A stretch of DNA of 64,000 nt from Cryptomeria japonica (lineage: Eukaryota; Streptophyta; Pinopsida; Cupressales; Cupressaceae), in contig NC_081415.1 in NCBI RefSeq assembly GCF_030272615.1, positions 104,276,796-104,340,795 on the forward strand, in the 5' to 3' direction. The notes below the pieces were generated by a model, which was not told where the DNA came from, searched no databases, and saw only the letters and a program-made list of their open reading frames with translations. This document shows, piece after piece, positions 24,701 through 36,192 of the stretch (within the stretch, counting starts at the first letter, position 1; each line of letters starts with the position of its first letter). The position numbers and the translations under genes were made by a program.

Positions 24701-25027
24701 ACCCAAACCAAATCCTTGTGAGAGAGTTGGTTCTTCATACAATGTTTGTATTTCCTGTTGCAAGCTGGACTGATTCCAATTGAAAGGTGCATTTCCTCTT
24801 GGAGTTGGTGGGACACTCCCTTGTCCTGGTTTCATAGGTACAAACACTGGTTCATATAATGGTGGTGGTCCAAGTTGAACCGTTCCATATGGTGGTAGAG
24901 ATGTGTTTGATGAACCTTCACCTTGCACTGTTTGACTAGTTTGAAACTGCGAATTTGCTATGTTGTCCATGGGTTGATACATTGGTTCACTCATCTTCTT
25001 AGATCTTGATCTTGTCTCAACAGGCAT
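21800..25027 (-). pseudogene. E2 gag
   Basis: Starts at the ATG at 25027 (MPVETRSRSKKM). The first 514 codons are Gln/Pro/Asn-rich and low in complexity. The gag domain follows (about 23320-22830: QAMDWYSHLPGNIKTWSELTQKF), then a Gln/His-rich repeat (QQPQYQQHA units, 22620-22480) and a CX2HX4HX4C knuckle (CEYHRSKGHKTASC, near 22330). In-frame stops are TAG 23483, TGA 23408, TGA 22460 with TAG 22457 adjacent, and TAG 21800. Contexts such as PP**FTPLGEP fit Arg-Gln before decay. No frameshift is seen across 3.2 kb, so gag and pol probably formed one polyprotein of over 2,700 residues. Confidence 0.88.
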
Positions 25028-27072
25028 GTCACTTATGCAATGTTTTGTTTTTGGAATTTTTCAAGGATAATATGTATGATATGCCACTAAATGCAAACTT
25101 AATGGATGAAAATGCAATCTATGTTTTTGGTTGTTTTTTGAAGATTTTGACAAACTTATGAATGCAAATCTAAGAGAGGGACCCTTAAGAAATTGGAATG
25201 ATATCTAGACCTCAAAGGACAAAAGGATTTAATTGACAAAGGACAAGATGACAATGTCTCCCCTATATGCTTGGATACTAAGCTAGGTTTGACGAAATGA
25301 CAATAATGACATAAAGAGAAAAGGCTTGATAAGGTCTAGACTTCTTAACAATGACTTAGGGTTTATCAAAGATTCGGATTACTCAAGGATGACAAAACCT
25401 AGTTTTTGAGACTATATGCAAAAGGACAACTAATATGCAAATGACTAATATGATATGATAATGACCTAAACTTAATGAAGAGACTTAAGGTATGCAAATA
25501 TGAATGTATGATAATGGTATGACTCTAATGTAAGAGGACACATGCAAATGGATGACTCTTATTGATATGCAAAGGAGTATGACTTAGGTGAAACTTAACC
25601 TTGGTACTTGACAATGAACTTTGCAAAATGCAACTTAGGATGAACTTACATGTAAGTGACATGCATGTTGAGACAAAATTTTGAACAATGTTTGACAACC
25701 ATATTTGAAGGTGTTTTGAAATTTGTTGGATGAAATGCTCTTATGTTTAACCTTGTTTTGAATCAATTTGTTTTGTTTTTGGAATGATACACAATTCAAC
25801 TTTTGACAAACAAAGAATACAAGATATTGAAACTTAGACTCAAGACAATCATGTTCATTTCCACATTTCTTATGGTAGGCAAAGACATTAGGTACTTGAG
25901 AGGTAGACTCATTATGGGATTCAAGGAGAATACATAGATGCTTGACCCCACGGGCTCCCCTCCACGGCACTCACTTCTCAGGGCAGCCAAGCATCAGTCC
26001 CCATGGAAATCTCCCCATGGCGAACTTAGTATCTCTTCCAAGTATCTGAATTTGTCCTTCTCAAGCAACTAGAAGGGTTTTTGGCCTCTAAAAACAAGGT
26101 ATGTAGTAAGGATTTCTGTTAAGCATTACTCCTTGATGTCACGCAAGTGTGATTGAGACATTAAGCCCATCAAGATACCAAACAAATGTAGTCGCGCAAG
26201 CATGATTTAGACCAAGAGGCCCTACTTAGATGTTGATATGAGAAAGAGTCCAAGGGTCATCACTTCCCAAGTAACTGCAATTCCCACGTAACACTTCCTT
26301 CAAAGCTTTCACTCATCGGGTATTTTTTTATAGTGAGTTAGAATGCTAAGGAATTCTAGCTGTACTCACTTTGGGTCGTTCCCTTCTCACGATTATCACT
26401 TGCTTGCAAAAGCAAAGTGGTCGGGAAGGCAGGCCCTCTAAATGTGACACACAATCAACAACACAAGCATGGTATCGAAGATCTGGATTTCTGATCACCC
26501 TATGAAGGATGAGAGCATACTCTCCTACTCCAATGTCATACTTAACAATCAAAGCAAACAAATGTTCATTCCCACCTATTTATAAATCACTAAGTGCCTA
26601 ATTAAAAATCTCAAACACACAGTTTGGTTGTTTCTCCAAGGCAACCTGCAAAACCCAAGTTAGAGGTTTGATTTGTTGTCTTTGACCATCGATTCTGCAT
26701 AACACATGTTAGTATTTTGATTTATAGTCTTTTCCATGCGTATGCCAAGATTCTACACAAATAATTAGTACCAAAATCCAAAGCACAAAAAACAGAATGC
26801 AAAAACACCAAAAATTTCAAGTAAACACTGCATTTTTTACCTCTGTTCTAGACTTTACACAGGCGTAGAACTCATGACATAGGCGCAGAACCCATGACAC
26901 AAGCATAGAATGTCACCTACACAAGCACAGAATGCTCAACACAGGTGCAGGTTGCATCACACAGGCGCAGGAGTCTCCAGAATACCCTGCACGACCCTGT
27001 TTTTGGGTTTTTTGGCCTGCAAATCAACTTGAGAGCACTCAAAACACCATAAAGAGGTTAGAAGGTTAGTTT
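25028..27072 (-). other. E2 5' leader, noncoding
   Basis: About 2 kb between PBS and gag with no supported reading frame. It includes a run of GAC/ATGACAAA-type words (25200-25620) and the six-copy motif array at 26857-26970. Long leaders are usual in Tat elements. Confidence 0.7.
26857..26970. repeat. Six-copy ACACAGGCGCAG array in E2 leader
   Basis: Six variants (ACACAGGCGTAG, ACATAGGCGCAG, ACACAAGCATAG, ACACAAGCACAG, ACACAGGTGCAG, ACACAGGCGCAG) spaced by 7-12 bases. Differences are almost all C/T or G/A. The motif matches the inverted cluster at 12932-13040. Confidence 0.8.
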
Positions 27073-27090
27073 TTCACGTCGGGTTCACCA
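27073..27090 (-). other. E2 primer-binding site
   Basis: Reads TGGTGAACCCGACGTGAA on the minus strand, 5 bases after the LTR end (GCTACA). It is the intact version of the E1 and E3 sites. tRNA not assigned. Confidence 0.65.
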
Positions 27091-27095
27091 ATTAA

Positions 27096-28735
27096 TGTAG
27101 CATCAGAATTAGGAATCATCAAAGCAATATATAAAAGGACATATTATTCATTATTAGCTCAATCACACATTGCAATGATCTAATCCTAAGCACACTCAAT
27201 AGAGACATAAAAACAAAGCATTCAAAAGCAAATATTCATGCAAACCAGATGACAATTTGGATGCTTCTTCCATTTGGCTCCATTGTTCTTCTTTCTTCTC
27301 CAAATAGGTTTGTTGTGGATCTCACCTTCAAGTGCATACACCTAATTATGAAAGCAAGATTGACATTCAAGAATACTCGAAACGTGATTTCACAAAGTGA
27401 TTAGAAATTCGATAATCTGATTAGGGATCAAGGATCAAGGGATTTGAGTGAAGAAATTCATCCAATTTATAGAGAAATTGGAGAAAAAGACAAGATTAGC
27501 ATGAAATTGATTCGAATAGAAATTCAAATCAAGAATAGCAAAATTATGACAAGTGTATGACAAATTGCTATGCAAGGATTTATGACAATTTATGACAATT
27601 TATGACAAATTGCTATGTAAGGATTGATTGATTGATGATTTATGACAAAATTATGACAAATTGGCATGTCATTCCCATGAATGTAGGAGAGAAATAGGAG
27701 GAAATGAAATTAGGAATTAAGAAATTAGAAAAATAGGAAAAAGAGGAATGAGGAAATTAAGAATTAGGAAAATGATGAAAATTAGGAAATTAGTGAATTA
27801 ATCAATAATTTTTCATTTATTAATTCATTCATTCACAAAGAGGAATAATTAGCCAATTAAATGAACATTTAATTGTGATGAGAAGACTTAGGATAAATAA
27901 ATAATTTATTAATCCTAAAGAGGGAAATGACAAACCAGGTTAAATGATTAAATCACGAAACCCGAGAAGATGAATTAGGTCTTGATGAAAGATAATTGAT
28001 TCGATCATGATTTGATTTTGGATTGATAAATGACCAATGTGATAAATGATTTGATTGAGATAATGTGCCAATTGACGAGGAACAATGGCAAATTGATCCA
28101 AATCGACACAATTGAGACAGATAACAATCGATGACAAATCGGTCGCAAAATGACAAGATTGACAAAAGAACAAGAATCGATGACAAATAGATTGCAAAAC
28201 GACAGGATTAAAAATGACCACGATCGATGATTAAATCGATCACAAATGACAAGATCGAACATGACAAGGATCGATGACAAATCGATCGTAAAACGACAAG
28301 ATTGATAAACCGATCGCCAGATGATAAGATTGATAAGAGGACAAAACCCTAATTAGGATTGATGATGTCCAAAATGATAAGATTGATAAGAGGACAAAAC
28401 CCTAATTAGGATTGACGATGTCCAAAATGATGACAAATTAGCATGCACATTGATGCAACAAGATAAGATCGATCCAAATCATGACTGGATAGTGTTGTCG
28501 ACAAGACCAAATTTGAATGCGAGATGAATGAAGAATGTAGAAGAATGACTCGATGCTCGCAAATGATAAAGATCAAGTGCGAATCATAGGAGAAATGTTA
28601 ATGCGATGCAAAAACCTAAAATGAAGCAATGCGCAAATGTTAAAGTATGACCTCACAAGCGTTTGACCATTTTTAGGTGTCTACATTTTGCCCCTCTTTG
28701 AGACAATGCAATTCTAAGCGTTGTTTCAAAGAACA
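27096..28735 (-). repeat. E2 5' LTR
   Basis: 1,640 bp from TGTAGCATCAG to AAAGAACA on the plus strand; in sense TGTTCTTTG to GATGCTACA. It pairs with 10823-12447. The 53-bp tandem duplication is present at about 28323-28430. Confidence 0.92.
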
Positions 28736-29723
28736 GTGCTATATCTAGCCTGTTGTGAACAACATATTATAGCTTTCTAATCATGGATTGGTAAAGTGTC
28801 TCATCAACAGATGTAGATTCATAATTCTTTGATAATTTGTAGTTGGTAGTCATAGGAGTACTTACTGGTTTTGTATCCTCCATTCCAAATTTCTTCAAGA
28901 TCTCCTCTATGTATTTGGATTGAGTAATGAAAATCTCATTTTTCATTTGTAGTATCTGTAAACCTATATAATACTTTATCTCACCGATTAATGACATCTT
29001 AAATTCTTTGCTCATTTCATTTCCAAAGTTCTTACATAGAGAATCATTTCCACAAAATATAATATCATCAACAAATATGGCTGAGATCAGTATTCCATTT
29101 TCATCATTCTTCATGTACATATTGTTGTTTTCACTTGTTCTTATAAAACCAATCTTGATTAAATAAGAGTGCAATCTTTAATACCATGCTCTAGGTGCTT
29201 GTTTCAAACCATATAAAGCTTTGTTCAATTTACATACCTGATCTTCATTCTTGTTTTCAACAAATCCTTTAGGTTGTTCAATAAAAACTTCTTCTAATAT
29301 ACCATTCAGAAATGCAAATTTGACATCCATTTGATATACCTTGAAATTCCTGTAAGCAGCATATGCCAACAATGTTCTTACTCCTTCTATTCTTGCCACA
29401 GGTGCAAAAGTTTCACCATAATTAATTCCTTCTTCTTGAGCATAACCTTTCCAAACTAGTCTTTCTTTATTTCGAATGACCTCACCTTTTTCATTCAGCT
29501 TGTTTCTGAAAATCCACTTTGTACCAATTACATTTTTTTCCTTCGGTCTTGGGACTAGTGTCCATGTGTCATTCTTCTTGATTTGATCAATTTCTTCTGT
29601 CATAGCATTTATCCAATCTTCACTTTTAAATGCCTCTTTCACTATTCTCGGTTCAAATTCAGATATCAGACATGTGTTTTGTCTCAGTTTGTTCCTTGTC
29701 ATCACGGGATCATCCTTATCTCC
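28736..29723 (-). pseudogene. E6 reverse transcriptase
   Basis: Copia RT from WINAMTEEIDQIKKNDTW through VYQMDVKFAFLNG, LYGLKQAPRAWY and FVDDIIFCG to the Q-Y-V-V-H-N region where E2 is inserted. Stops: TAG about 29709, TAA 29175 after PRAWY, TAA 28767 at a position where relatives have Gln. RT would copy element RNA in cytoplasmic particles. The FVDD core is intact. Confidence 0.9.
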
Positions 29724-30130
29724 TATAATCTAACTTGATGCATGATGTCTTCTGACATACCTGGCTAATACAGGCTCTATATGATCTTCTTCATCACTCG
29801 GTAAATAGATATTCTCTTCATTTCCTTCTATAGTTCTCTCGGTAAGACTTGTCGGTTGAACATAGACAAATTCATCATAATCTTCCAGTTCTTTGGAGTT
29901 TCCTTCATCATTTCTTTCTGCAAATTCATCAATTTTCACATTTGCACTTTCTACTATTTTGTTAGATGATTTGATCTGACATTTAAATTCTTTACTTCTA
30001 GAAGAATAACCAAGAAATGTTCCTTCTTACTTTTCTGATCAAACTTGCCATTTCTATCATCTTTGTGTACATAGCATCTACTTCCAAAGATTTTAAAATA
30101 AATTACATTAAGTTTCATGTCATACCAAAT
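29724..30130 (-). pseudogene. E6 integrase-RT linker, frameshifted
   Basis: Contains the integrase C-terminal module (IFGSRCYVHKDDR) and an acidic stretch (DEFVYVQPTS, IYLPSDEEDHIEP). At least one frameshift lies near 30020, and a TAA at 30131 precedes it. No catalytic residues are in this part. Confidence 0.65.
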
Positions 30131-30925
30131 TTAATATGGTGTCTTCAAAGTTCCTTTCTTTAGTTTTACTCGGTTCAGGGTGTAAACTACTGTGCTTATT
30201 GCTTCTCTCCAAAATGTTTGTGGCACTTTCTTTTCAATCATTAGGGTTCTAACACAATCCACAATAGATCTATTTCTTCTCTTAGCAATTCCATTTTGTT
30301 GTGGAGTTCTCAGTGCAGAGACTTGTCTTTTAATACCATGATCATTGCAAAATAAGTTGAACTCATCAGATGTGAACTTTCCTCCTCTATCTGATCTAAG
30401 GCATTTCAGTTGTCTTCCTGTTTCATTTTCAACTCTTGCCTTGTACCATTTAAACATTTGAAAAGCTTCTGATTTTTCTTTTAAAAACATAACTGACATC
30501 ATCCTTGAATAATCATCCACAAATAATATGAAATATTTATCACCATAATAACTTTGAACTTTCATAGGACCACAAAGATCAGTGTGCACAAGATCTAAAA
30601 TTCCCTTAGAAGTGTAAGACTTACTTGTAAAGCTTGATTTTGTCATTTTACCCATCTGGCATCCTCGACACATAGCATTCTCAGGTTTTTCAAGACTCGA
30701 TAGACCTCTTACTCGGTGCTTCTTGCTTATTTTGATCAGATTATCAAAATTTACATGACAAAACCTTTTATGCCATAACCAAGTATCATCTATCTTTGCA
30801 TACAAACATTTATTCCGAGTTGAGTCAAGGTGAAATGTATTACCTTTTGTTTGTGTCCCGGTAGCAGCTAACTTTCCATTCTTGTCATGAACTTTGACAA
30901 TTCCTTTCTGAAATTCTATTCGGTA
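30131..30925 (-). pseudogene. E6 integrase with gag-pre-integrase domain
   Basis: HKRFCHVNFDNL and CRGCQMGK make the N-terminal zinc finger, then the core: D1 in LVHTDLCGP, D2 in LRSDRGGKF. The third catalytic residue, normally Glu in an N-G-V-A-E-R context, is Lys here (NGIAKRRNR), a single G-to-A change. The upstream stop is TGA near 30926 (NNT*YRIEF). Integrase would insert cDNA into the genome; this copy should be dead. Confidence 0.88.
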
Positions 30926-31327
30926 TCATGTATTGTTTAGCTGTGCTACACTCAACAAATTGTATTTCAAACCTTCAACCCAATAAACATCATTGCATCT
31001 TACATTGTCAAGAAGTGTTATGGATCCTTTACCTTTTATTGGACATGGTGCATCATTACCAAATCTTACATAACCTCCATCATAGTCTTCTAACATAACA
31101 AACTTGTGTTTATCACCTGTCATGTGATGTGAGCATCCACTATCTATGATCCAAGAGTCATTAGTATTTATGTGAGATATTAGGGCTTTTTCTTCATACC
31201 TTTCTTCATCTGATCCATCTTTGATAGCCACATAAACTACTTCTTCTGTATCAGTTTCATCTAATTTATCATCATTGGATTCCTCATCAGCTATTAAGCA
31301 TGTCTTTCTATTTCTTCTTCTGAAGTC
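30926..31327 (-). pseudogene. E6 aspartic protease
   Basis: Retropepsin-like segment: SWIIDSGCSHHMTG with an intact D-S-G, then KGKGSITLLDNVRCNDVYWVEGLKYNLLSVAQL, the usual copia arrangement before the pre-integrase domain. A TGA near 31328 separates it from gag (RGH*DFRRR). It would process the polyprotein. Confidence 0.85.
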
Positions 31328-32292
31328 TCAGTGTCCTCTGTAATGATTATCTTTCTGTCTATCATCTCGGTAATCTCTCTTTTCAGTAGATTCTTTGTCA
31401 GGATAGTTAGAAGCCATATGTCCTATCTTATCACAATTGAAACATTTCAAAGGTAGTTTTCCTTTATACTTACCTTTGCCTCTCGGTAACCTTCTGGCTA
31501 ATAGTGCTTCAAACTCTTCTTGCTTTCTGATTTCCTCATATAGTTTGTGTACTTCCTCCATGTTCTTGCAAAATCTTTCACTTGCTCCACTATGATCTCC
31601 TTCAGATTACTTATACTTCTTTCATTGTAATCATTAGATTCATCAAGATGAAAAGAACTAAATGCAGATTCAACTTTATTTACCGATGACCCACTGTTAT
31701 CAAAGTTACTTAACTCAAATGCATGTAGCTTACAAATAGTAGCATCTAAAGAAACTGGCATATTTGACACAGACCTCAATTCATTGATTGCAAAGACTCA
31801 GATTGCATAAGCTGGTAGAAGGGTTCTTAACAACTTACTTGTTATGTCCTTTTCTTCAATGGTTCCACCTGCTCCTTTGATTTGATTGACAATCTCCTTT
31901 AGTCTTGTACTGTACTGGGTTATGTTCTCACCTTCATTCATCCTCATAGATTCAAGTTGCCCTCTTAGACTATCCACTTTTGCTCTTTGATCATGTTCAT
32001 CTCCTCCATACACTGATATGAGCTTGTCACACATAGCCTTTGCATCATTGCAGCCTTCTAGATCATTAAACTCTGAATCGGTCAATGCAAATGTTATTTC
32101 AATCATTGCTTGGATATGTTCTTTCTTTGCCTTTATCTCTTCCATTTTCAATGGATAGGTGCTCAGTGTGATGAAATCATTCTCCAAATAATATACAACA
32201 TATTCTCCAACTCCTGATAGGTGCAGCTTCATCCTTTTTTGCCATGTAGAGAAACTTGACTTGTTCAGCTTCGGTGCATCCCTCTTATACAT
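31328..32292 (-). pseudogene. E6 gag
   Basis: Begins at the ATG at 32292 (MYKRDAPKLNKSSF). Copia-type gag domain: TWQKRMKLHLSG, YGGDEHDQRAKVDSLRGQLE and GENITQYSTRLKEIV. A TGA at 31798 follows LLPAYAI, and a frame change lies near 31560. The zinc knuckle reads CFNCDKIGHMASNY: the last Cys of CX2CX4HX4C is Tyr, a G-to-A change. Forms the capsid in the family. Confidence 0.85.
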
Positions 32293-32343
32293 CTTTGGAT
32301 CTTTGCCTCAAGTACCTTTAAACTTTTTCTTTCAAAGTCCAAA

Positions 32344-32355
32344 GCTCTGATACCA
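32344..32355 (-). other. E6 primer-binding site (initiator Met tRNA)
   Basis: TGGTATCAGAGC on the minus strand, two bases after the LTR end. It matches the 3' end of plant initiator Met tRNA, the usual copia primer. Confidence 0.92.
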
Positions 32356-32357
32356 AT

Positions 32358-33862
32358 TGATAGTTCTGATACTTAATGTAAGTACATATGCCAAGCTAAT
32401 AAGATGAGAGGGGGGGGGGGGTGGGGGTGAGTCATACAAACTCAATCTTCCATAAAAAGATCAGATTCAACCTTGGTAATATATATTTCAGTAATATATC
32501 CAAAACTGCTAAACATGCAAACTCAAAAGCATAAAAACATCATAACACTCATAACACCATATTTAACGTGGAAACCCAAATAGGGAAAAACCACTGTGGG
32601 ATTTCAGACCCACTAAGAAATATACTCTTCTAGAGTATGCTCGGTTAAAAGCAAATCCTATTAAAGATTACAAACACATTGCTAGATGTGACCCGGTCAA
32701 GGGATTTCCCTCAGATCTGTTAGGATCTTCACCTTGTTAGAAGTGACCTTGTTAAAGGATTTCAAACACTCAATCAGAATGTCACCTTGCTAGAGGGTTT
32801 TACAAATAATACTATTAAGTCCACTCGGTTAAGAGATTTTCTGTCACTTCACAAAATAACAGTAGTAAAAATCTATTTGCAACTTCACATCTAAAATGCT
32901 AAAGCAGATTCTTATTTACTCAATACAATATAGACATAGAACTAATCTTGTCCTTCTACTGGGCTCTATACTCTGTTATTCAAATAGTTCTTCAAGCTTC
33001 AGTGCTCGGTAATCACTATGTAGCATCCCTATGCATACACTTGCTCACATACATTGTTTATCAACAGTTCCTTATTTATAAACAATAGCTAACCGCTTAA
33101 TCTCCTTGATCACATTTCCCATGATCAATCATAGTCATCAGATCTACAAACTTTGTCCCAGTTCAATGTATTCACCGATCTAAAAATGCATTACCCCGCC
33201 TTGGAACTTGCATACATTTCTTGGAACTTGTGTTAGGGTATTGCGGTTCAATCTGAGCTGTAGATCTTCCTGCCGATTTTCCTTTGCCATAGATTCTTTA
33301 ACAAACTTCATTCATAGCATACCAATCATTTAATCATAGCAAGCTCATCAGCTTCCTTCATTAAATAATGCATGTAATCATTTAATGCATTCTATTATTA
33401 CTCGGTTGCAACTTGGTAAATACTAAACTTCACTCGGTAGTCATACCGCCTTCATTAACCGATAGCGATAACCTTAGGGTTTACTGACTAGGTTCCTTAG
33501 GGTTTACCGACTAGGTTCTTTGCTCAGTAACATAGTATAGTATTAACCTTACAATTAATAACATATGTATGATATCAAAACAATCTAAACATCATCAAAT
33601 CATCATTGTCTAACTCGGTAATAGTTTCCCATTGAATAACTTATTTCTCCCCTTATTCATCATATTCTTTCTGTGTCTTTTACCGACATCTTTATACTCA
33701 TCAAATCATACTTCTTAAGATATGGCAACATCATACTTAATTAGAAAATCAATTTCTTGACATCAATGACAAAATAAAAATATTAAGACAGTAAAACATC
33801 CTTGATCAGTTATATCCATAATCATCAACAACCTTCTCAATATCCTTATTGAAATGCCAACA
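32358..33862 (-). repeat. E6 5' LTR, complete
   Basis: 1,505 bp from TGATAG to GCCAACA on the plus strand. It pairs with 1213-2671. A G-run lies at about 32409-32426. Differences from the other LTR are mostly transitions plus small indels. Confidence 0.93.
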
Positions 33863-33866
33863 ATCT
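33863..33866. repeat. Target-site duplication of E6, right copy (ATCT)
   Basis: Matches 1209-1212. See the left copy. Confidence 0.65.
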
Positions 33867-34201
33867 CTCCTTGTCTATTATAATGCCAACACATCTATGG
33901 GGTGTGTAAATTCTGCTCTGATGCTTCTTGCATCTTTTGATTCAGGAAATAGTTCTCCTTCCTACAACAACCCAGTAACTTCAGCTATTCGTTGTTCTGT
34001 AGCAATAACCCTTAATCCTTTGACAGAAGATTCCCCTTGATCGAATGAATGCATGAACTCATTTGTAATGTCCTCATTATAATGTAATATTTTCAAAAAG
34101 TAATCAATCCAACCATGCAATCAGAAATAATGCTCACACAGGGCATCCTGTAGCAACGCATCATGGATTACTGGTTCATGATGGATAGGATCTCCACCCA
34201 T
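33863..34201 (-). pseudogene. E5 accessory ORF, N-terminal part
   Basis: From a possible start ATG at 34199-34201 (MGGDPIHHEPVIHD) the frame runs to the E6 insertion and continues in the same frame at 1208 if E6 and one ATCT are removed. It is broken only by stops: a TGA after EHYF, a TAG after EVTGLL and adjacent TAA-TAG after VLAL. The last pair and the TAG fit Gln codons with C to T. No domain recognised; EQRIAEVTGL resembles a motif of plant transposon accessory proteins (weak inference). An in-frame TGA lies 15 bases upstream, so the start could be further out. Confidence 0.6.
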
Positions 34202-34910
34202 GACTATATCATCTCACAAAATAATTTACGCAGCTGAGAAGGAGGACCTGAAGTAATCTGTAGATTGAAAATATTTGATCTAAAAATATTTGCTTGAAAA
34301 TTCCTTCCTTACTTACTTCTAGTTTTGGTGGCAAAATTCATTACTTACTCATACCAAAGAATATCTCATTAAAAAGAATGATGGTAGGCAATAAAATCAA
34401 GATACTGAAAAGGACCGATAATTACTAATCTTAGAAATTAAACCATAAAACACCCCCCCAACTTATTTTGGCACGTGTCTACACATGCGGAAATGATGTA
34501 GGGAAATGTACACAGATTTGAAATAGGCAATAATCACAGTAAAATAATAAATGCATAATTAATAAAAAATAAGATATGTACATACCTGCATTCGTGCGAA
34601 TAAATTTTTGCATGAAACGGTTAGCCAAAAGAATGATGAAATGAAATGATGTGACATGAATGAAATGATAGATAAAGAAATTTGGTGGAAGAACATGGAT
34701 GGATAACTTATTTATGGAGATTAATATTTATATAAGACATGGAAATATCTTTATGAAATGATGCTTGAAGAATTATGGAGTGTTAGGAACGTTCCCTCTA
34801 GAAGCTATAGGAACCGCACCCTGAATGCTTCCTTTAGTGGCAGTAGGAACTTGTCCAGTTGCTGCAGGAATTGATATTTGATCTTTACTGGTGAATTGAT
34901 GTAGGGACTT
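34202..34910. other. E5 intergenic segment between integrase and accessory ORF
   Basis: About 700 bases with no supported frame. AT-rich with several short GAAATGA/AATGAT words at 34600-34700. A splice acceptor for the downstream ORF could lie here, but I cannot point to one. Confidence 0.5.
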
Positions 34911-36180
34911 TTATTTGTTTGCAGGCTTATGATAGAGGCGTAGTCGGTGACCATTTGCTAAAAGCTTGAATCGAACTAGATCAATAGTGGTCAAGTGAAT
35001 TGCTCCATTTTTTAAAACTTCTTCTATCTCATATGAGCCTAACCATCTTGTTTGCATCTTTCCCATAGTATCCTTATATCGAGAATCATATAGCAGTGCC
35101 CAGTCACCTACTTGAAATTTCTTCTCCTTTATGTACTTATCATGCCATTTAGCTCTATGATTTTGAATAAGTTATGTTTGTTGGACAACCATTTTTCTCA
35201 ACTCATCCAAAGCATTCAATTATAGAGTTGTTCTTAGAGTTTTGTGTTCAAACTCAATAGGCATCATTGTTTCTTTTCCATACACCATTTCAAAAGGTGT
35301 AAAACCAATTAGTGTTTTCCATGTTGTTCTATATGCCCAAATGGCTTCAGGAAGTCTTTGAGACCAATCTTTTTTATGGCAACTACTGTTTTAGTAAGAA
35401 TGGCTTCTAGATCCCTATTTGTGACTTCTACTTGTCCATTTTCTTGTGGATGGTATTGGGTAGACTTTATGGGCCTTATATTGTATTCATTGACCAATGC
35501 TATAATCAATGTGGAAGTAAACTGTAGTCCTTGGTCTGAAACAATTTCTCTTGGAATTTCATACCTGATAAATATTTCCTCATAGAGAAACTCAGCCACT
35601 TTATTATCTCTTGCATGTGTCATAGCGTGTGCTTCCACCCATTTGGTTACATAATTAGATACATACCAGAATATAAGATTTTCCATTGGAAGGGGGTTCG
35701 ATTGGCCCAATAAAATATAATCCCCATTTATCAAATGGTGCAACTAATATCTGTGGATATAATGACATCTCATCAGATCTAGTAGGCCTACCCATGCACT
35801 GGCATCTATCACATTTCCTTCTATATTGTGTTGCATCGTTATATAATGTTGGCCAATAATATCCTGTGCTCAATAGTTTAAGTGTTGTTCTCTTAGTAGC
35901 AAAATGTCTTCCACATGGTTCATGGGAACATGCATGTAGGTTATCATATGTTTCATCCTCTATAACACATCTTCTCATGACTTGGTCAGGTATAGTATAG
36001 AACAAACAATCAACAATCCATGAGAAGTTAAAGCTTTTCTCAACCAACAACCTTCTTTCTTTAGGAGAGAAATGAATTGGAATTTTATTAGCAGCTAAAA
36101 TAATTGGCAATATCAACATACCAAGGAGTGTGTGCCTATATAAGAAATAAATGTTCATCTGGAAAAGCATCATCTATGGC
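34911..36180 (-). pseudogene. E5 integrase
   Basis: Zinc finger with HACSHEPCGRHF and CDRCQ (near 35930-35800), then the core. The first catalytic Asp is Tyr (GLYFIGPI for GLDFIGPI). After a frameshift near 35680 the second Asp (VSDQGLQF) and Glu (GQVEVTNR) are present. The C-terminal part (LLANGHRLRLYHKPANK) ends at TAA 34911. Several further stops or shifts between 35309 and 34911. Inactive. Confidence 0.8.
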
Positions 36181-36192
36181 TATAGGATCATC

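Larger units (their letters stand above)
10823..28735 (-). mobile_element. E2: Tat-lineage Ty3/gypsy element with antisense PMD ORF
   Basis: LTRs at 27096-28735 (5') and 10823-12447 (3'), PBS 27073-27090, leader of about 2 kb, gag 25027-21800, pol to 16802, then about 4 kb holding an ORF on the opposite strand. Two RNase H domains in pol mark the Tat lineage. Total 17.9 kb. No clean 5-bp TSD is visible (left flank ATACC, right flank GTGCT). Integrase keeps its catalytic triad, yet the frame has several stops. Confidence 0.9.
1213..33862 (-). mobile_element. E6: Ty1/copia element, interrupted by E1 and E2
   Basis: Minus-strand copia element: 5' LTR 32358-33862, initiator-Met PBS 32344-32355, gag, protease, integrase, RT, then RNase H at 10241-10822, and a truncated 3' LTR at 1213-2671. 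The order gag-PR-IN-RT-RH is diagnostic of Ty1/copia. E2 is inserted between RT and RNase H, and E1 lies between RNase H and the 3' LTR. Without the insertions about 7.2 kb remain. Coding regions have many stops and some frameshifts, so it is inactive. Confidence 0.9.

Noticed and set aside
26857-26970. CRISPR-like array
   Set aside because: Plant nuclear DNA; repeats are 12 bp, imperfect, with 7-12-base spacers, so this is a simple motif array.
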